DNA from: Candidatus Methanomethylophilaceae archaeon
GTDB taxonomy: Archaea; Thermoplasmatota; Thermoplasmata; Methanomassiliicoccales; Methanomethylophilaceae
Direction: 5' to 3'
DNA length: 7,747 bases
Assembly: GCA_013329105.1 (NCBI GenBank)
Contig: DUKW01000076.1
Span: forward strand, 1-7,747
Under the pieces are notes generated by a model, which made no database searches, had not been told where the DNA came from, and saw only the letters and a list, made by a program, of their open reading frames with translations. A program made the position numbers and the translations under genes. The first letter of the stretch is position 1. Each line of letters begins with the position of its first letter. Shown here piece by piece: positions 1 through 6,472 of the stretch.

Positions 1-2
1 AT

Positions 3-89
3 TTGAAGGCAAGGGGTGTTTGGATGTTCACGCCTTCCGCCGTATATGATCAAAGTGCCGGTCCGAACGCCGGCAAGAAGATCGCCTAA
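3..89 (+). CDS. 3' end of an unrecognised protein gene (partial)
   Basis: An open frame enters from the left edge and ends at TAA (87-89), giving the last 28 residues. The tail contains WMFTPSAVYDQSAGPNAGKK and ends in IA. The other two plus-strand frames stop early (TGA at 4-6 and at 47-49), and the codons here look like normal coding use. No domain is identifiable from so short a piece, so no function is proposed. It would converge with the histidine kinase, whose stop lies 19 bases further on. It could instead be a chance open frame; the length alone is not convincing. Confidence 0.4.
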   Translation: MKARGVWMFTPSAVYDQSAGPNAGKKIA

Positions 90-103
90 ATGGGGCATAA
101 ACC

Positions 104-120
104 ATTTATTAATTCTTTTT
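104..120 (+). terminator. Possible T-rich transcription terminator
   Basis: A T-rich stretch ending in CTTTTT lies 15-31 bases after the stop codon of the partial plus-strand gene. Archaeal RNA polymerase often terminates at U-rich tracts without a hairpin. No stem-loop adjoins it. The tract overlaps the last codons of the kinase gene on the other strand (Asn-Asp-Lys-Lys-Asn), so its base composition may simply reflect those codons. Confidence 0.25.
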
Positions 121-1539
121 ATCATTAAGCCAGCGTAGGTTAGCTAGAGGTACCGTTATCTCGAAGCGGGCCCCCTTCCCTTCTACGCCGACTTCTCTTA
201 TCTTCATATCAGTGAGCTCCAATATCTCTTTGCTGATAAAGAGTCCATAACCTGTGCCATCGCCGTAACCCCGGTCGAATATCTTTGATTTCATAGAGTT
301 AGGTATGCCCTTGCCGTCATCTTGATAGACTATCACTCCCTCATTCTGGCCGTGACCGAACTCAATCTTTACTTTTTTGGCATTTCCTCCGTGTTGTACA
401 GTGTTCTCAAAAAGGTTGTAAAAAACATTCATGAAAAGCGGGTCAGCAAGGACTTCCACCGGGCAATCGACGGTCACATCCAATGAGCTAAATTCCGGTC
501 TTGCGGCCATCTTCTTAACCTTTTCAGGTATGTTATGCCATTCTGGTGTCTTGGAGCCTATATCCTGATATTGGCGCGTGAACTCCAGTTGACGGATTAT
601 CTTATCTATAGATTCATTCGCCTTTTTGAGATAATCCCATGAGTTTGTATCTGGCAAGATATAACCATCAAGATCAAGTAGACCTAAGTATCCCTGGAGG
701 GTAGAGATCTCTTTGAGGATGTCATCTCGACTTATACTGGAGAGGATATTGAGTTTTTCATTAGCGGACATTACCTCCATTTGCTGGGCAATGCTGCCCG
801 TAATGTCCTGGAGGATGCCTACAATCGCGGATATATTGCCGTTTTTGTCATGTTTTACGGTCATATACACCCTTCCCCAGATCTCCTCGCCTCCTTTGCG
901 GTAGAGTTTTAGTTCCAATTTGGCGTTTTCCAGTCTTCCATGCTTTAAATCGGATTCCGTGTCTAGGTATTGCTGTTTGAACTCGGGGTGTATGTGTGTG
1001 AAGAATACATCATTTGGTAGATACTCCTCTGGACGATATCCCATGAGTGATCTCCAGCGTTGATCTGCGTGTGTGTTCCCGTCGTTCACATTCTGTTCCC
1101 ACACACCGAGCCCTGCACCCCACAGGGCTATGTTGAGTAGATCTTTGCTGTCCTGGAGCTCTTTAGATGTCTCTTCCAGGCTTAGCATTGTCTGCTTGCT
1201 TTTGATGACAAGTAAAGATATCATCCATCCGACGAAGACAAAGAGTATCAACCATATCAACAGAATGATTGCATATCGATATCCTGGGTTGTAAAGGGAG
1301 TACGATACCATAAGGGGAATGGAGCCGATTAGGAATGCCTGGAACGGTCCGTATTTTGGCATGTAATATGAGGCCAAGATCATGGGGAGGTAATAGAGGC
1401 TCAGATAAGCCTGAGAGTATTCTGTCAACTCATTTACTATCATAGAGGATTGTACAGCTATGGCCAGAAACAACGTAACGAGAATTAGGGCAATCCTCAC
1501 CCATGGTCTATTATGCCCACTCGTCTCGTCATCGCTCAT
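109..1539 (-). CDS. Membrane-anchored PAS-domain sensor histidine kinase homologue lacking the phosphoacceptor His
   Basis: This 476-residue protein has the layout of an archaeal sensor histidine kinase. Residues 14-113 hold about four membrane helices (roughly 15-33, 44-60, 66-83, 90-113), like the 4TM sensor regions of methanogen kinases. A short coiled linker (115-133) leads to one PAS domain of the PAS_3 fold (about 134-250), ending in GILQDIT. The dimerisation/phosphoacceptor region is at 262-290. The ATPase domain (about 355-467) keeps the N-box (FYNLFENTVQHGG, Asn379), the G1 box (QDDGKGIP, 406-413), the F-box (IFDRGYG) and the G2 box (GTGYGLF, 428-434). The oddity is the H-box: it reads ISRDDILKEI where relatives usually have TRHDI, so Asp272 (GAT, 724-726) replaces the histidine. 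ATP binding should persist, but normal autophosphorylation should not. The ATG at 1537-1539 has no good Shine-Dalgarno; a TATA-like box about 33 bases upstream supports a very short leader. No response regulator lies nearby. The family call is firm; the signal is unknown. Confidence 0.88.
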   Translation of the reverse strand: MSDDETSGHNRPWVRIALILVTLFLAIAVQSSMIVNELTEYSQAYLSLYYLPMILASYYMPKYGPFQAFLIGSIPLMVSYSLYNPGYRYAIILLIWLILFVFVGWMISLLVIKSKQTMLSLEETSKELQDSKDLLNIALWGAGLGVWEQNVNDGNTHADQRWRSLMGYRPEEYLPNDVFFTHIHPEFKQQYLDTESDLKHGRLENAKLELKLYRKGGEEIWGRVYMTVKHDKNGNISAIVGILQDITGSIAQQMEVMSANEKLNILSSISRDDILKEISTLQGYLGLLDLDGYILPDTNSWDYLKKANESIDKIIRQLEFTRQYQDIGSKTPEWHNIPEKVKKMAARPEFSSLDVTVDCPVEVLADPLFMNVFYNLFENTVQHGGNAKKVKIEFGHGQNEGVIVYQDDGKGIPNSMKSKIFDRGYGDGTGYGLFISKEILELTDMKIREVGVEGKGARFEITVPLANLRWLNDKKN

Positions 1540-1566
1540 GGTTGACCATCAGAGATAAGCGATTGG

Positions 1567-1577
1567 AGATTATAACA
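1567..1577 (-). promoter_or_regulatory. TATA-like box for the histidine kinase gene
   Basis: On the minus strand the sequence reads GTTATAATC, centred about 33 bases upstream of the kinase ATG. With archaeal initiation about 25 bases downstream, the transcript would begin within a few bases of the start codon. That agrees with the missing Shine-Dalgarno. It is embedded in a partial inverted repeat (AGAT-TATAAC-ATCT), which could be chance in an AT-rich spacer. Pattern match only. Confidence 0.35.
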
Positions 1578-1631
1578 TCTTCTGCATATTTTTGAAGAAA
1601 AATTAGATAGTTAGGATTGTATCAAGTGATA

Positions 1632-1829
1632 ATGAAGCTGGACAAGAAAATGCTCATAGTGTCTGCCCTCTGTGGTATTGTAATGGCAGTGATCGGTTTC
1701 ATTATGATGTATTTCTTTGATGAATTGTGGTTAGGTGCTCCTCTTTTCATTTTGGGTATGATCTTTTTGATTTTCGGTGGGCAAGGCATAGTGATAAAAA
1801 TGGAGGTGGAATTTCGCCAACACCCTTGA
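1632..1829 (+). CDS. Small two-helix membrane protein of unknown function
   Basis: A 65-residue protein starts at ATG 1632 and ends at TGA (1827-1829). A TTG at 1617 would add five residues. I prefer the ATG because AGTGATA just before it resembles the GGTGAT anti-16S core, although the spacing is tight. After a charged start (MKLDKK) come two strongly hydrophobic segments: about residues 6-27 (LIVSALCGIVMAVIGFIMMY) and about 32-55 (APLFILGMIFLIFGGQGIVI), joined by a short FFDELWLG turn. The tail is KMEVEFRQHP. By the positive-inside rule both ends probably face the cytoplasm. I recognise no family. It is divergent from the kinase across a 92-base spacer, so shared control is possible but not shown. 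The two clear helices and the hydrophobic turn argue for a real gene. Confidence 0.6.
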   Translation: MKLDKKMLIVSALCGIVMAVIGFIMMYFFDELWLGAPLFILGMIFLIFGGQGIVIKMEVEFRQHP

Positions 1830-1860
1830 TGAGGTCTTAGTTAGAATGAATATGGCAGCG

Positions 1861-2358
1861 TCAGACGGAGATCAATATAGATAATGGTAGGGTAACAGAG
1901 GGTGCTCCCCATACACGGGGCGACAAGGAGTCAAAAAGAACGGAGTCGCTCGCGATGCTGTTAAATATTATGTGCAGCAGAATCGCGATCACAAAACCAT
2001 TGATCATGCAAGGAGGCCCATCTCTGGAAACGAAACATCCTGGAAGGGATGTGTTCACCATATGCAGAGGCGGTGTCGTTATGGATCTTAGAGTAAGAAG
2101 AAGCAGGTCCACTGCCGATACAAAATAAAGTATGCTTTCCATGATACCGAAACGGGCCCCTCCACAGAGACCCGTTATCATGCTTCGGACACCCATATCG
2201 TCGAGACAAATGCCAGACCTTTAATGACATCTTCCATTATAGGAGCGATGATAAGGGTCTAAGCTAAAGAAGGAAGGATATCGTCATGGAATCCCCAATG
2301 TAATGACTGTAAAAACGGATGCTATACCAAGACAGATTGCCAACAGTGCCATCATCAA
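1861..2358 (-). pseudogene. Decayed PrsW-family intramembrane protease gene (two frameshifts, one TAG)
   Basis: Three consecutive minus-strand segments in different frames join into one PrsW-like protein. Segment 1 (from about 2358) is a hydrophobic helix, ALLAICLGIASVFTVITLG, closed by TGA (2284-2286). Segment 2, one base out of frame, has ILPSLA, then TAG (2259-2261), then TLIIAPIMEDVIKGLAFVST and IWVSEA, closed by TGA (2178-2180). Segment 3 is open from about 2183 to TGA (1861-1863) and carries GIMESILYF, PPLHMVNTSLPG and AILLHIIFN. These match in order the PrsW signature: an acidic pair before KGL, a Glu before a Tyr, then two separate His in helices. The canonical Glu-Glu is Glu-Asp here. 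Restoring one base at each of two junctions rebuilds about 165 residues. PrsW proteins are membrane glutamic-type proteases acting in regulated proteolysis in bacteria, with archaeal homologues. Sequencing error could explain one lesion, but three in one gene between intact neighbours suggests decay. The N-terminus is unclear and may extend to about 2380. Confidence 0.62.
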
Positions 2359-2448
2359 CGCAGTCCGACCGTTTTCTCATACTGTACTGAATGACTTAAG
2401 TTCTTTATCATCATCGCTCTGGAATGTACGATTAATGGTTAACAACTC

Positions 2449-2457
2449 CTTAAATAT
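2449..2457 (+). promoter_or_regulatory. TATA-like box of the ABC transporter operon
   Basis: The AT-rich element CTTAAATAT is centred about 37 bases upstream of the ATPase start codon. Initiation about 25 bases downstream would give a leader of roughly 10 bases. It is the best archaeal promoter match in the spacer between the protease pseudogene and the operon. Pattern match only; no purine-rich BRE is obvious. Confidence 0.4.
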
Positions 2458-2478
2458 GATTTCGATTTTAAGTAAGCA

Positions 2479-2484
2479 AGAGGT
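2479..2484 (+). promoter_or_regulatory. Ribosome binding site of the ABC ATPase gene
   Basis: AGAGGT lies five bases upstream of ATG 2490 and pairs with the CCUCC-type 3' end of 16S rRNA. It supports 2490 as the true start. Confidence 0.5.
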
Positions 2485-2489
2485 ACAAC

Positions 2490-3425
2490 ATGGACGACCC
2501 AATCGTATTGGAGGGTTTGACCAAATCTTTTGGTGATTTTAAGGCACTGGATTCTGTGGACCTTAGGGTGAGGAAGAACAGCTTCACTGGTTTCCTTGGG
2601 CCCAATGGTGCTGGTAAAAGCACGACCCTAAAGATTCTTACCAATCTGATAAAAGCCACTGCAGGCTCCGCGTATATCAATGGCATCGATGTAACAAAGG
2701 ATTCCAAAAATGCCTTGGCCAATGTGGGTGTTGTTGTGGAGACCCCTGAGTTTTACCCATATCTAACTCCGAGAGAGATATTTGGATATATTGGGGAACT
2801 TCACGGAATGACCCATGAGGAGATCGACGCAGAAAGCGAAGACATCCTGGAGCTTTTGAAAATGACTGAGTGGAGCGATAAGAGGATAGGGCAATTCTCA
2901 AAAGGCATGAAACAGAGAATCGCGATAGGGCAGGCTCTCCTTACGGATCCGGAGATCGTTATCCTCGACGAGCCCACTTCTGGCCTGGATCCCCGTGGGA
3001 TGGTGGAGATTAGGGAGATTTTGGAGTCACTGCGCAGCAGCGGTCTGACTATCTTCATGAGCTCCCATATGTTATATGAGGTATCAGAGTTGTGTGACCG
3101 TGTAGCCATTATTGAGAAGGGAAAGATAATCGCTGATGGCTCTGTAGATGAACTTTTGAGAACCAATGGCATACGTCGCGTTGAGGTTCAGACCCTGAAC
3201 GAGATATCCAACAGCATCCTGGAGACGATAGGATCATGGAAAGAAGTGAATATGGTGCAGAGGAGTTCACCGCATTCTATGGAGATAAACCTCAGCGGGG
3301 GGGAGAAGGAGCAGGCCGAGTTACTGTCCAAACTCATCGCTCTCGGCCTGGGGGTATTTGAAATGACCAGTAGCGGATCCAACCTAGAAAGCCTCTATAT
3401 GGAACTGGTTAAGGAGTCGAGGTGA
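2490..3425 (+). CDS. ABC-2 type transporter ATP-binding protein
   Basis: This 311-residue cytoplasmic ATPase powers a membrane transporter with the permease encoded six bases downstream. All nucleotide-binding motifs are present: Walker A GPNGAGKST (37-45), a Q-loop-region ETPEFYPYLT (84-93) with Glu in place of Gln, signature FSKGMKQR (136-143), Walker B IVILDEP (156-162, catalytic Glu161), D-loop SGLDPRG (164-170) and the H-loop His193 in MSSHM. The Glu in the Q-loop and the FSKGM form of the LSGGQ motif recur in the BcrA/CcmA-like subfamily that pairs with ABC-2 permeases, so I do not read them as defects. Residues about 220-311 form the C-terminal extension usual in this group. Length is typical. 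Relatives export peptide antibiotics or other hydrophobic compounds, or act in envelope upkeep; the substrate cannot be read here. The start is set by AGAGGT and the N-terminal IVLEGLTKSFG, which fits the family start. Confidence 0.93.
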   Translation: MDDPIVLEGLTKSFGDFKALDSVDLRVRKNSFTGFLGPNGAGKSTTLKILTNLIKATAGSAYINGIDVTKDSKNALANVGVVVETPEFYPYLTPREIFGYIGELHGMTHEEIDAESEDILELLKMTEWSDKRIGQFSKGMKQRIAIGQALLTDPEIVILDEPTSGLDPRGMVEIREILESLRSSGLTIFMSSHMLYEVSELCDRVAIIEKGKIIADGSVDELLRTNGIRRVEVQTLNEISNSILETIGSWKEVNMVQRSSPHSMEINLSGGEKEQAELLSKLIALGLGVFEMTSSGSNLESLYMELVKESR

Positions 3426-3427
3426 TC
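3419..3427 (+). promoter_or_regulatory. Strong Shine-Dalgarno of the ABC permease gene
   Basis: GAGGTGATC, nearly the full complement of the archaeal 16S 3' end, spans the ATPase stop codon (TGA 3423-3425) and lies three bases before ATG 3431. The GTG at 3422 sits inside this motif, so it is unlikely to be the start. The placement suggests translational coupling of the two genes. Confidence 0.75.
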
Positions 3428-3430
3428 AGG

Positions 3431-4231
3431 ATGAGAAAACTCCCAAACGATCTCAGTCAGGCCATTACCGTTGCAAAATATGAGAGTTACAAGTATCTGC
3501 GCGGCAGGAAAATCCTGGTATTCCTCGGTCTAATCGTACTGCTATTGGTCCTCCAGACGGCAGTCCCTTATCTTTTGGATACAACCCTTCCTCAAGATCC
3601 AAAGGGTCTGGCTGAGTATTATATGTCGCTTGTAGGCACTTTTATAATCATAGCCGCCACGCTATTTGCCGCTGATTCTTTAGCGTCAGAATATGAGCAC
3701 CGTACAGGGTTTCTGATCTTTCCTCAACCAATGAAAAGAGGGTCGCTCTTCGCAGGTAAGTTCCTGGCGAGCTTCTTGGTATCAATGTTGATGGTACTAA
3801 TCTATTATGTGGTATTTTTCATAATATCGCTTTATATCACCGGTACAGTGTATCTCGACACATTTGTATCGCTGGGGTTGGCGGCACTCTTTGTTCTCGC
3901 CGCTACCGGTTTCGGGTTTTTTGTAAGTGCCTTTATGAATAGAGGCAGTACGGCCTCGATACTGGTTTTTGCGGCTTTGTTCCTGATCTTTCCAATAGTG
4001 GATTCGATATTGATGTTTGCCAACTACGATCCGTTTTTTACGTTGAGTCAGGCAGGCAATGCCGTATACAATGCCATTGCTGGCATAGAGACGTATACCA
4101 TGGACGCTGGTATGGGTATGACAATTACTCTCTATTATCCTGAGACGAACAAGTCAGCAGTGGTGCTTACGGTATGGGCAATTGTTACCACCATCATTGC
4201 CGCTTTCCGTTTCAAGAGCCGTGAGATCTAA
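3431..4231 (+). CDS. ABC-2 type transporter permease
   Basis: This 266-residue integral membrane protein is the channel half of the ABC exporter. Six hydrophobic segments are visible at about residues 28-47, 64-82, 110-135, 144-169, 175-199 and 242-260, the usual ABC-2 number. After the second comes DSLASEYEHRTGFLIFPQPM followed by KR, which matches the ABC-2 coupling signature (E...gT..l..P..R) on the cytoplasmic side. A hydrophilic outside loop of about 40 residues precedes the last helix. An N-terminal amphipathic stretch (AITVAKYESYKYLRGRK) is the usual elbow helix. I start the gene at ATG 3431, not the GTG at 3422, because of the Shine-Dalgarno; this removes three residues. It begins five bases after the ATPase stop, so the two form an operon. 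Its last 20 bases overlap the convergent MFS gene. Substrate is unknown. Confidence 0.9.
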   Translation: MRKLPNDLSQAITVAKYESYKYLRGRKILVFLGLIVLLLVLQTAVPYLLDTTLPQDPKGLAEYYMSLVGTFIIIAATLFAADSLASEYEHRTGFLIFPQPMKRGSLFAGKFLASFLVSMLMVLIYYVVFFIISLYITGTVYLDTFVSLGLAALFVLAATGFGFFVSAFMNRGSTASILVFAALFLIFPIVDSILMFANYDPFFTLSQAGNAVYNAIAGIETYTMDAGMGMTITLYYPETNKSAVVLTVWAIVTTIIAAFRFKSREI

Positions 4232-5633
4232 GCGTTTCAAAACACCCTTCCTCTTTCCTTTCGTAAACCAATCTAATCAGAATGACCATGCCCAGTGCAG
4301 CGACAGCATAAATCACTCCGACGAAGAACCCCCCCTCGAAACCCAGCATCATCTTGTCCATGGTGGGGGCTGCCCCGGCGAGTAATTGGAATACCGCGGG
4401 CATGGTTGCCGAGCCCAGGACATTGCCTATTTGCCTGATCATTTGGTGAGTCCCCGATGCGGTGCCAACCATATCCATTGGCACCCTGCAGAATATGCGA
4501 CGATTGTTAGGAGCGTTGAATAGACCATGGCTCACTCCCATGATCACAAGACCCATAGAGGCAATAAAGACACCATCAACACGCCCCATTACCATGAAAA
4601 TGGTCATAGCCAGCGCCATAGTACCTGTTCCTACCAGAGTCAGAACCATAGACCCGTGACGGTCGGAGATGCTGCCAGCAATAGGGCCGAGAGCGATGAT
4701 GAAGAGCGACGGAATAACGAAAAGAGAACCCATAAGCGCCCCTCCCACACCCTCAACGTCCTCGAGATAGAATGGCAGAAGGATCATGGCGCCGTTGTAG
4801 CACATATATAAGAACATCATGCTAAGCAGAGGGAGCATCACCATCTTATCCTGAATTATCTCTCTAGCAAGGAGAGGATAGGCAGCAGTCTTTTGTCGCC
4901 AGAGGGTTGCTGAAAGTGCCAGTATGGCGATAACCGCTGAAGCGTATACCATCGGCGTCAGTCCACCTATGAGAGCGCGATTGATCGCCAGGGTCGATGT
5001 AAGTATGGTCACAAACACCGTTGCCGTCTGTAGCAGATCTGCCGGGTATCCTTTAGTTTCGCTGTCGGGGATGAAGGCCAGAGCCATACATAGGCCACAT
5101 ACGCCTATGATAGCATTAAGGTAGAATATACCATTCCATTGAAGATAGTCTATTATGACACCAGATAGAAAAGGACCGAGCATGAGGCCCAGCGCTCCAA
5201 ATATGGAAAAGTATCCCAATCCCTTTCCTCTGATATCTTCAGGAAGATTGATGGAGACTATAGCAAAGTTTACAGATACCATCATGGCCGCGCCTATTGC
5301 GGCAAAGGCCCTGAGAATTACTAATAGCCAAAAACTTTCTAGGTGATATGCTAACCCTATAAACAAATTAAAAAGGGAGAACATCGCCATACCGATCAAG
5401 AATATACGGCGATGACCGAAAACGTCCCCCATCTTGCCAAAAGGAAGCAGTAAACTGCAGAGAATGATACCAGGTACAATAATTAGCCATGTCGATGTTC
5501 CCACATCAAGTGCGTAATGTTTGGTAATGGTCGGCAGCGCTATATTAACCATGTTTATATCAAAGGACATAAGAAATAGGCTGACCGCAGCTGAGCTGAC
5601 GATCAACATATATTCCATTCCTTTTGCACTCAT
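4212..5633 (-). CDS. MFS multidrug exporter, DHA2 (14-helix, EmrB/QacA) type
   Basis: This 473-residue membrane protein probably exports drugs or other toxic small molecules by proton antiport. It has about 14 hydrophobic segments and the DHA2 length. Family motifs are clear: D1 in helix 1 (SFDINMVNIALP, 23-34), motif A in loop 2-3 (GKMGDVFGHRR, 66-76), motif C in helix 5 (GALGLMLGPFLSG, 146-158, the antiporter motif), a second motif-A-like GSISDRHG (320-327), and FNAPNNRRI with TASGTHQMIRQIGNVLGSA (391-409) in the C half. The start at 5633 has no Shine-Dalgarno, but a TATA-like box about 28 bases upstream suggests a leaderless message; Met6 or Met9 cannot be excluded. It lies 155 bases downstream of the methyltransferase on the same strand with its own promoter-like site, and its 3' end overlaps the ABC permease. 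Substrates are not readable from sequence. Confidence 0.9.
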   Translation of the reverse strand: MSAKGMEYMLIVSSAAVSLFLMSFDINMVNIALPTITKHYALDVGTSTWLIIVPGIILCSLLLPFGKMGDVFGHRRIFLIGMAMFSLFNLFIGLAYHLESFWLLVILRAFAAIGAAMMVSVNFAIVSINLPEDIRGKGLGYFSIFGALGLMLGPFLSGVIIDYLQWNGIFYLNAIIGVCGLCMALAFIPDSETKGYPADLLQTATVFVTILTSTLAINRALIGGLTPMVYASAVIAILALSATLWRQKTAAYPLLAREIIQDKMVMLPLLSMMFLYMCYNGAMILLPFYLEDVEGVGGALMGSLFVIPSLFIIALGPIAGSISDRHGSMVLTLVGTGTMALAMTIFMVMGRVDGVFIASMGLVIMGVSHGLFNAPNNRRIFCRVPMDMVGTASGTHQMIRQIGNVLGSATMPAVFQLLAGAAPTMDKMMLGFEGGFFVGVIYAVAALGMVILIRLVYERKEEGCFETLRSHGS

Positions 5634-5657
5634 AAAGGGATATGTTGTTTTTAGGCG

Positions 5658-5668
5658 ATAAATAACTT
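5658..5668 (-). promoter_or_regulatory. TATA-like box for the MFS exporter (leaderless)
   Basis: On the minus strand AAGTTATTTAT is centred about 28-30 bases upstream of the exporter ATG (5631-5633), where a TATA box should lie if transcription starts at or next to the start codon. No Shine-Dalgarno is found between them, in keeping with leaderless translation. The rest of the 155-base spacer to the methyltransferase shows no other clear element. Confidence 0.5.
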
Positions 5669-5788
5669 GGTCAGTGAGGCAGAGTCAGCACAAAGAGACT
5701 GAAGAACGACAATTTGTTTCTATGGCGGTATTGTTTAAAGATGCTGCAAATCTGAAGATCATCACTGATGTGGTAAGAAACTAAGCAT

Positions 5789-6442
5789 CTATAGCTTAAT
5801 ATTTTCTTTAGTGTCTTGGCAGGAAAGCTTACTTCCTATCACGGCCATCCAATTTTTCTCTTCCCATAGTATCGCTTTGGCATCTGCTCCGTTACCTTCA
5901 AGGATGCGGACGATCTCATCAGGGTGTAGAAGTTTCATACCGTGTATACGCGCATTCTCTTTGTTTCTTTCATTAAAAGCGGGGTGAGGGTATGCTTCAG
6001 ACACTATCATAACTGTGCCGTTAGGACGGAGGCATCGACAGATCTCCTCAAGGCCTTTCTGCACGTCATCCCAGAAGAAATAACTCTCAAAGGACGTTAC
6101 GAGATCGAAGGTTCCGTCCGGAAAAGGCAGTTCAGTTACCGAGGAAAGACAAAGTTCGAGTCTTTTGATAACGTCGCTGTCGACCGTAGAGGCACAATAT
6201 TCTAAGGCATCGGGAGATATGTCTACTCCCGTCAGAGAAGCAGAGGGCCATATATGACCCATAAGATTTATGGCTAACCCCCCTCCGCATCCCACATCCA
6301 TTATTTTATTGTAGTTTCCGTCTTTGATCAATGAGAGGGCCCATACAGTCAGATCACGATGATGAATGTTCATCTCTTCCATTGTTTTTTTACCCATTTC
6401 CCCTGTAGGCATTGAGAACGCCGTTTTCCCAGGTCTATTCAT
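5789..6442 (-). CDS. Class I SAM-dependent methyltransferase
   Basis: This 217-residue soluble protein has the Rossmann-type methyltransferase fold. Motif I is MDVGCGGG (48-55), which binds S-adenosylmethionine. The acidic residue at the end of strand 2 is Asp74 in GVDIS. The motif II/III region reads LPFPDGTFDLVTSFES (105-120), followed by LEEICRCLRPNGTVMIVSEA (131-150). The N-terminal part (TMEEMNIHHRDLTVWAL) is the helix seen in a UbiE/COQ5-like subgroup of small-molecule methyltransferases. The acceptor substrate cannot be told. The ATG at 6440-6442 abuts AGAGGT with no spacing, so that site is a poor ribosome site; a TATA-like box about 27 bases upstream suggests a leaderless start. The stop is TAG (5789-5791), with an in-frame TGA eight codons further on. 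It is divergent from a tandem winged-helix regulator, which may control it, and upstream of an exporter on the same strand. Confidence 0.88.
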   Translation of the reverse strand: MNRPGKTAFSMPTGEMGKKTMEEMNIHHRDLTVWALSLIKDGNYNKIMDVGCGGGLAINLMGHIWPSASLTGVDISPDALEYCASTVDSDVIKRLELCLSSVTELPFPDGTFDLVTSFESYFFWDDVQKGLEEICRCLRPNGTVMIVSEAYPHPAFNERNKENARIHGMKLLHPDEIVRILEGNGADAKAILWEEKNWMAVIGSKLSCQDTKENIKL

Positions 6443-6461
6443 ACCTCTGATAATGCCTGGT

Positions 6462-6472
6462 ATGTAAAAAAG
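6462..6472 (-). promoter_or_regulatory. TATA-like box for the methyltransferase gene
   Basis: The minus strand reads CTTTTTTACAT, centred about 25-27 bases upstream of the methyltransferase ATG. A leaderless transcript would start near the ATG. The match to the archaeal consensus is modest. Confidence 0.38.

Noticed and set aside
57..74. GCCGG-N8-CCGGC inverted repeat as a terminator
   Set aside because: It lies inside the last codons of the partial gene, is not followed by a T run, and is short enough to be chance.
84..84. Glu in place of Gln in the ABC ATPase Q-loop as a defect (residue 84, about 2739-2741)
   Set aside because: Glu at this place recurs in the BcrA-like subfamily that pairs with ABC-2 permeases, and all other catalytic residues are present.
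1961..2230. Open minus-strand frame of 89 codons starting MSLKVWHLSRRYG
   Set aside because: It overlaps the PrsW-like remnant in another frame, has no hydrophobic pattern or recognisable motif, and is rich in Arg, His and Ser as out-of-frame translations often are.
2303..2536. Open plus-strand frame running into the ABC ATPase start
   Set aside because: It lies antisense to the protease remnant, crosses the operon promoter, and overlaps the first 47 bases of the ATPase in a different frame.
2801..3172. 123-codon open frame antisense to the ABC ATPase
   Set aside because: The plus-strand frame encodes all ABC ATPase motifs here; the antisense translation is Ser-rich and without features.
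3422..3430. GTG at 3422 as the permease start
   Set aside because: This GTG is part of the GAGGTGATC ribosome site; ATG 3431 lies directly after it and is the better start.
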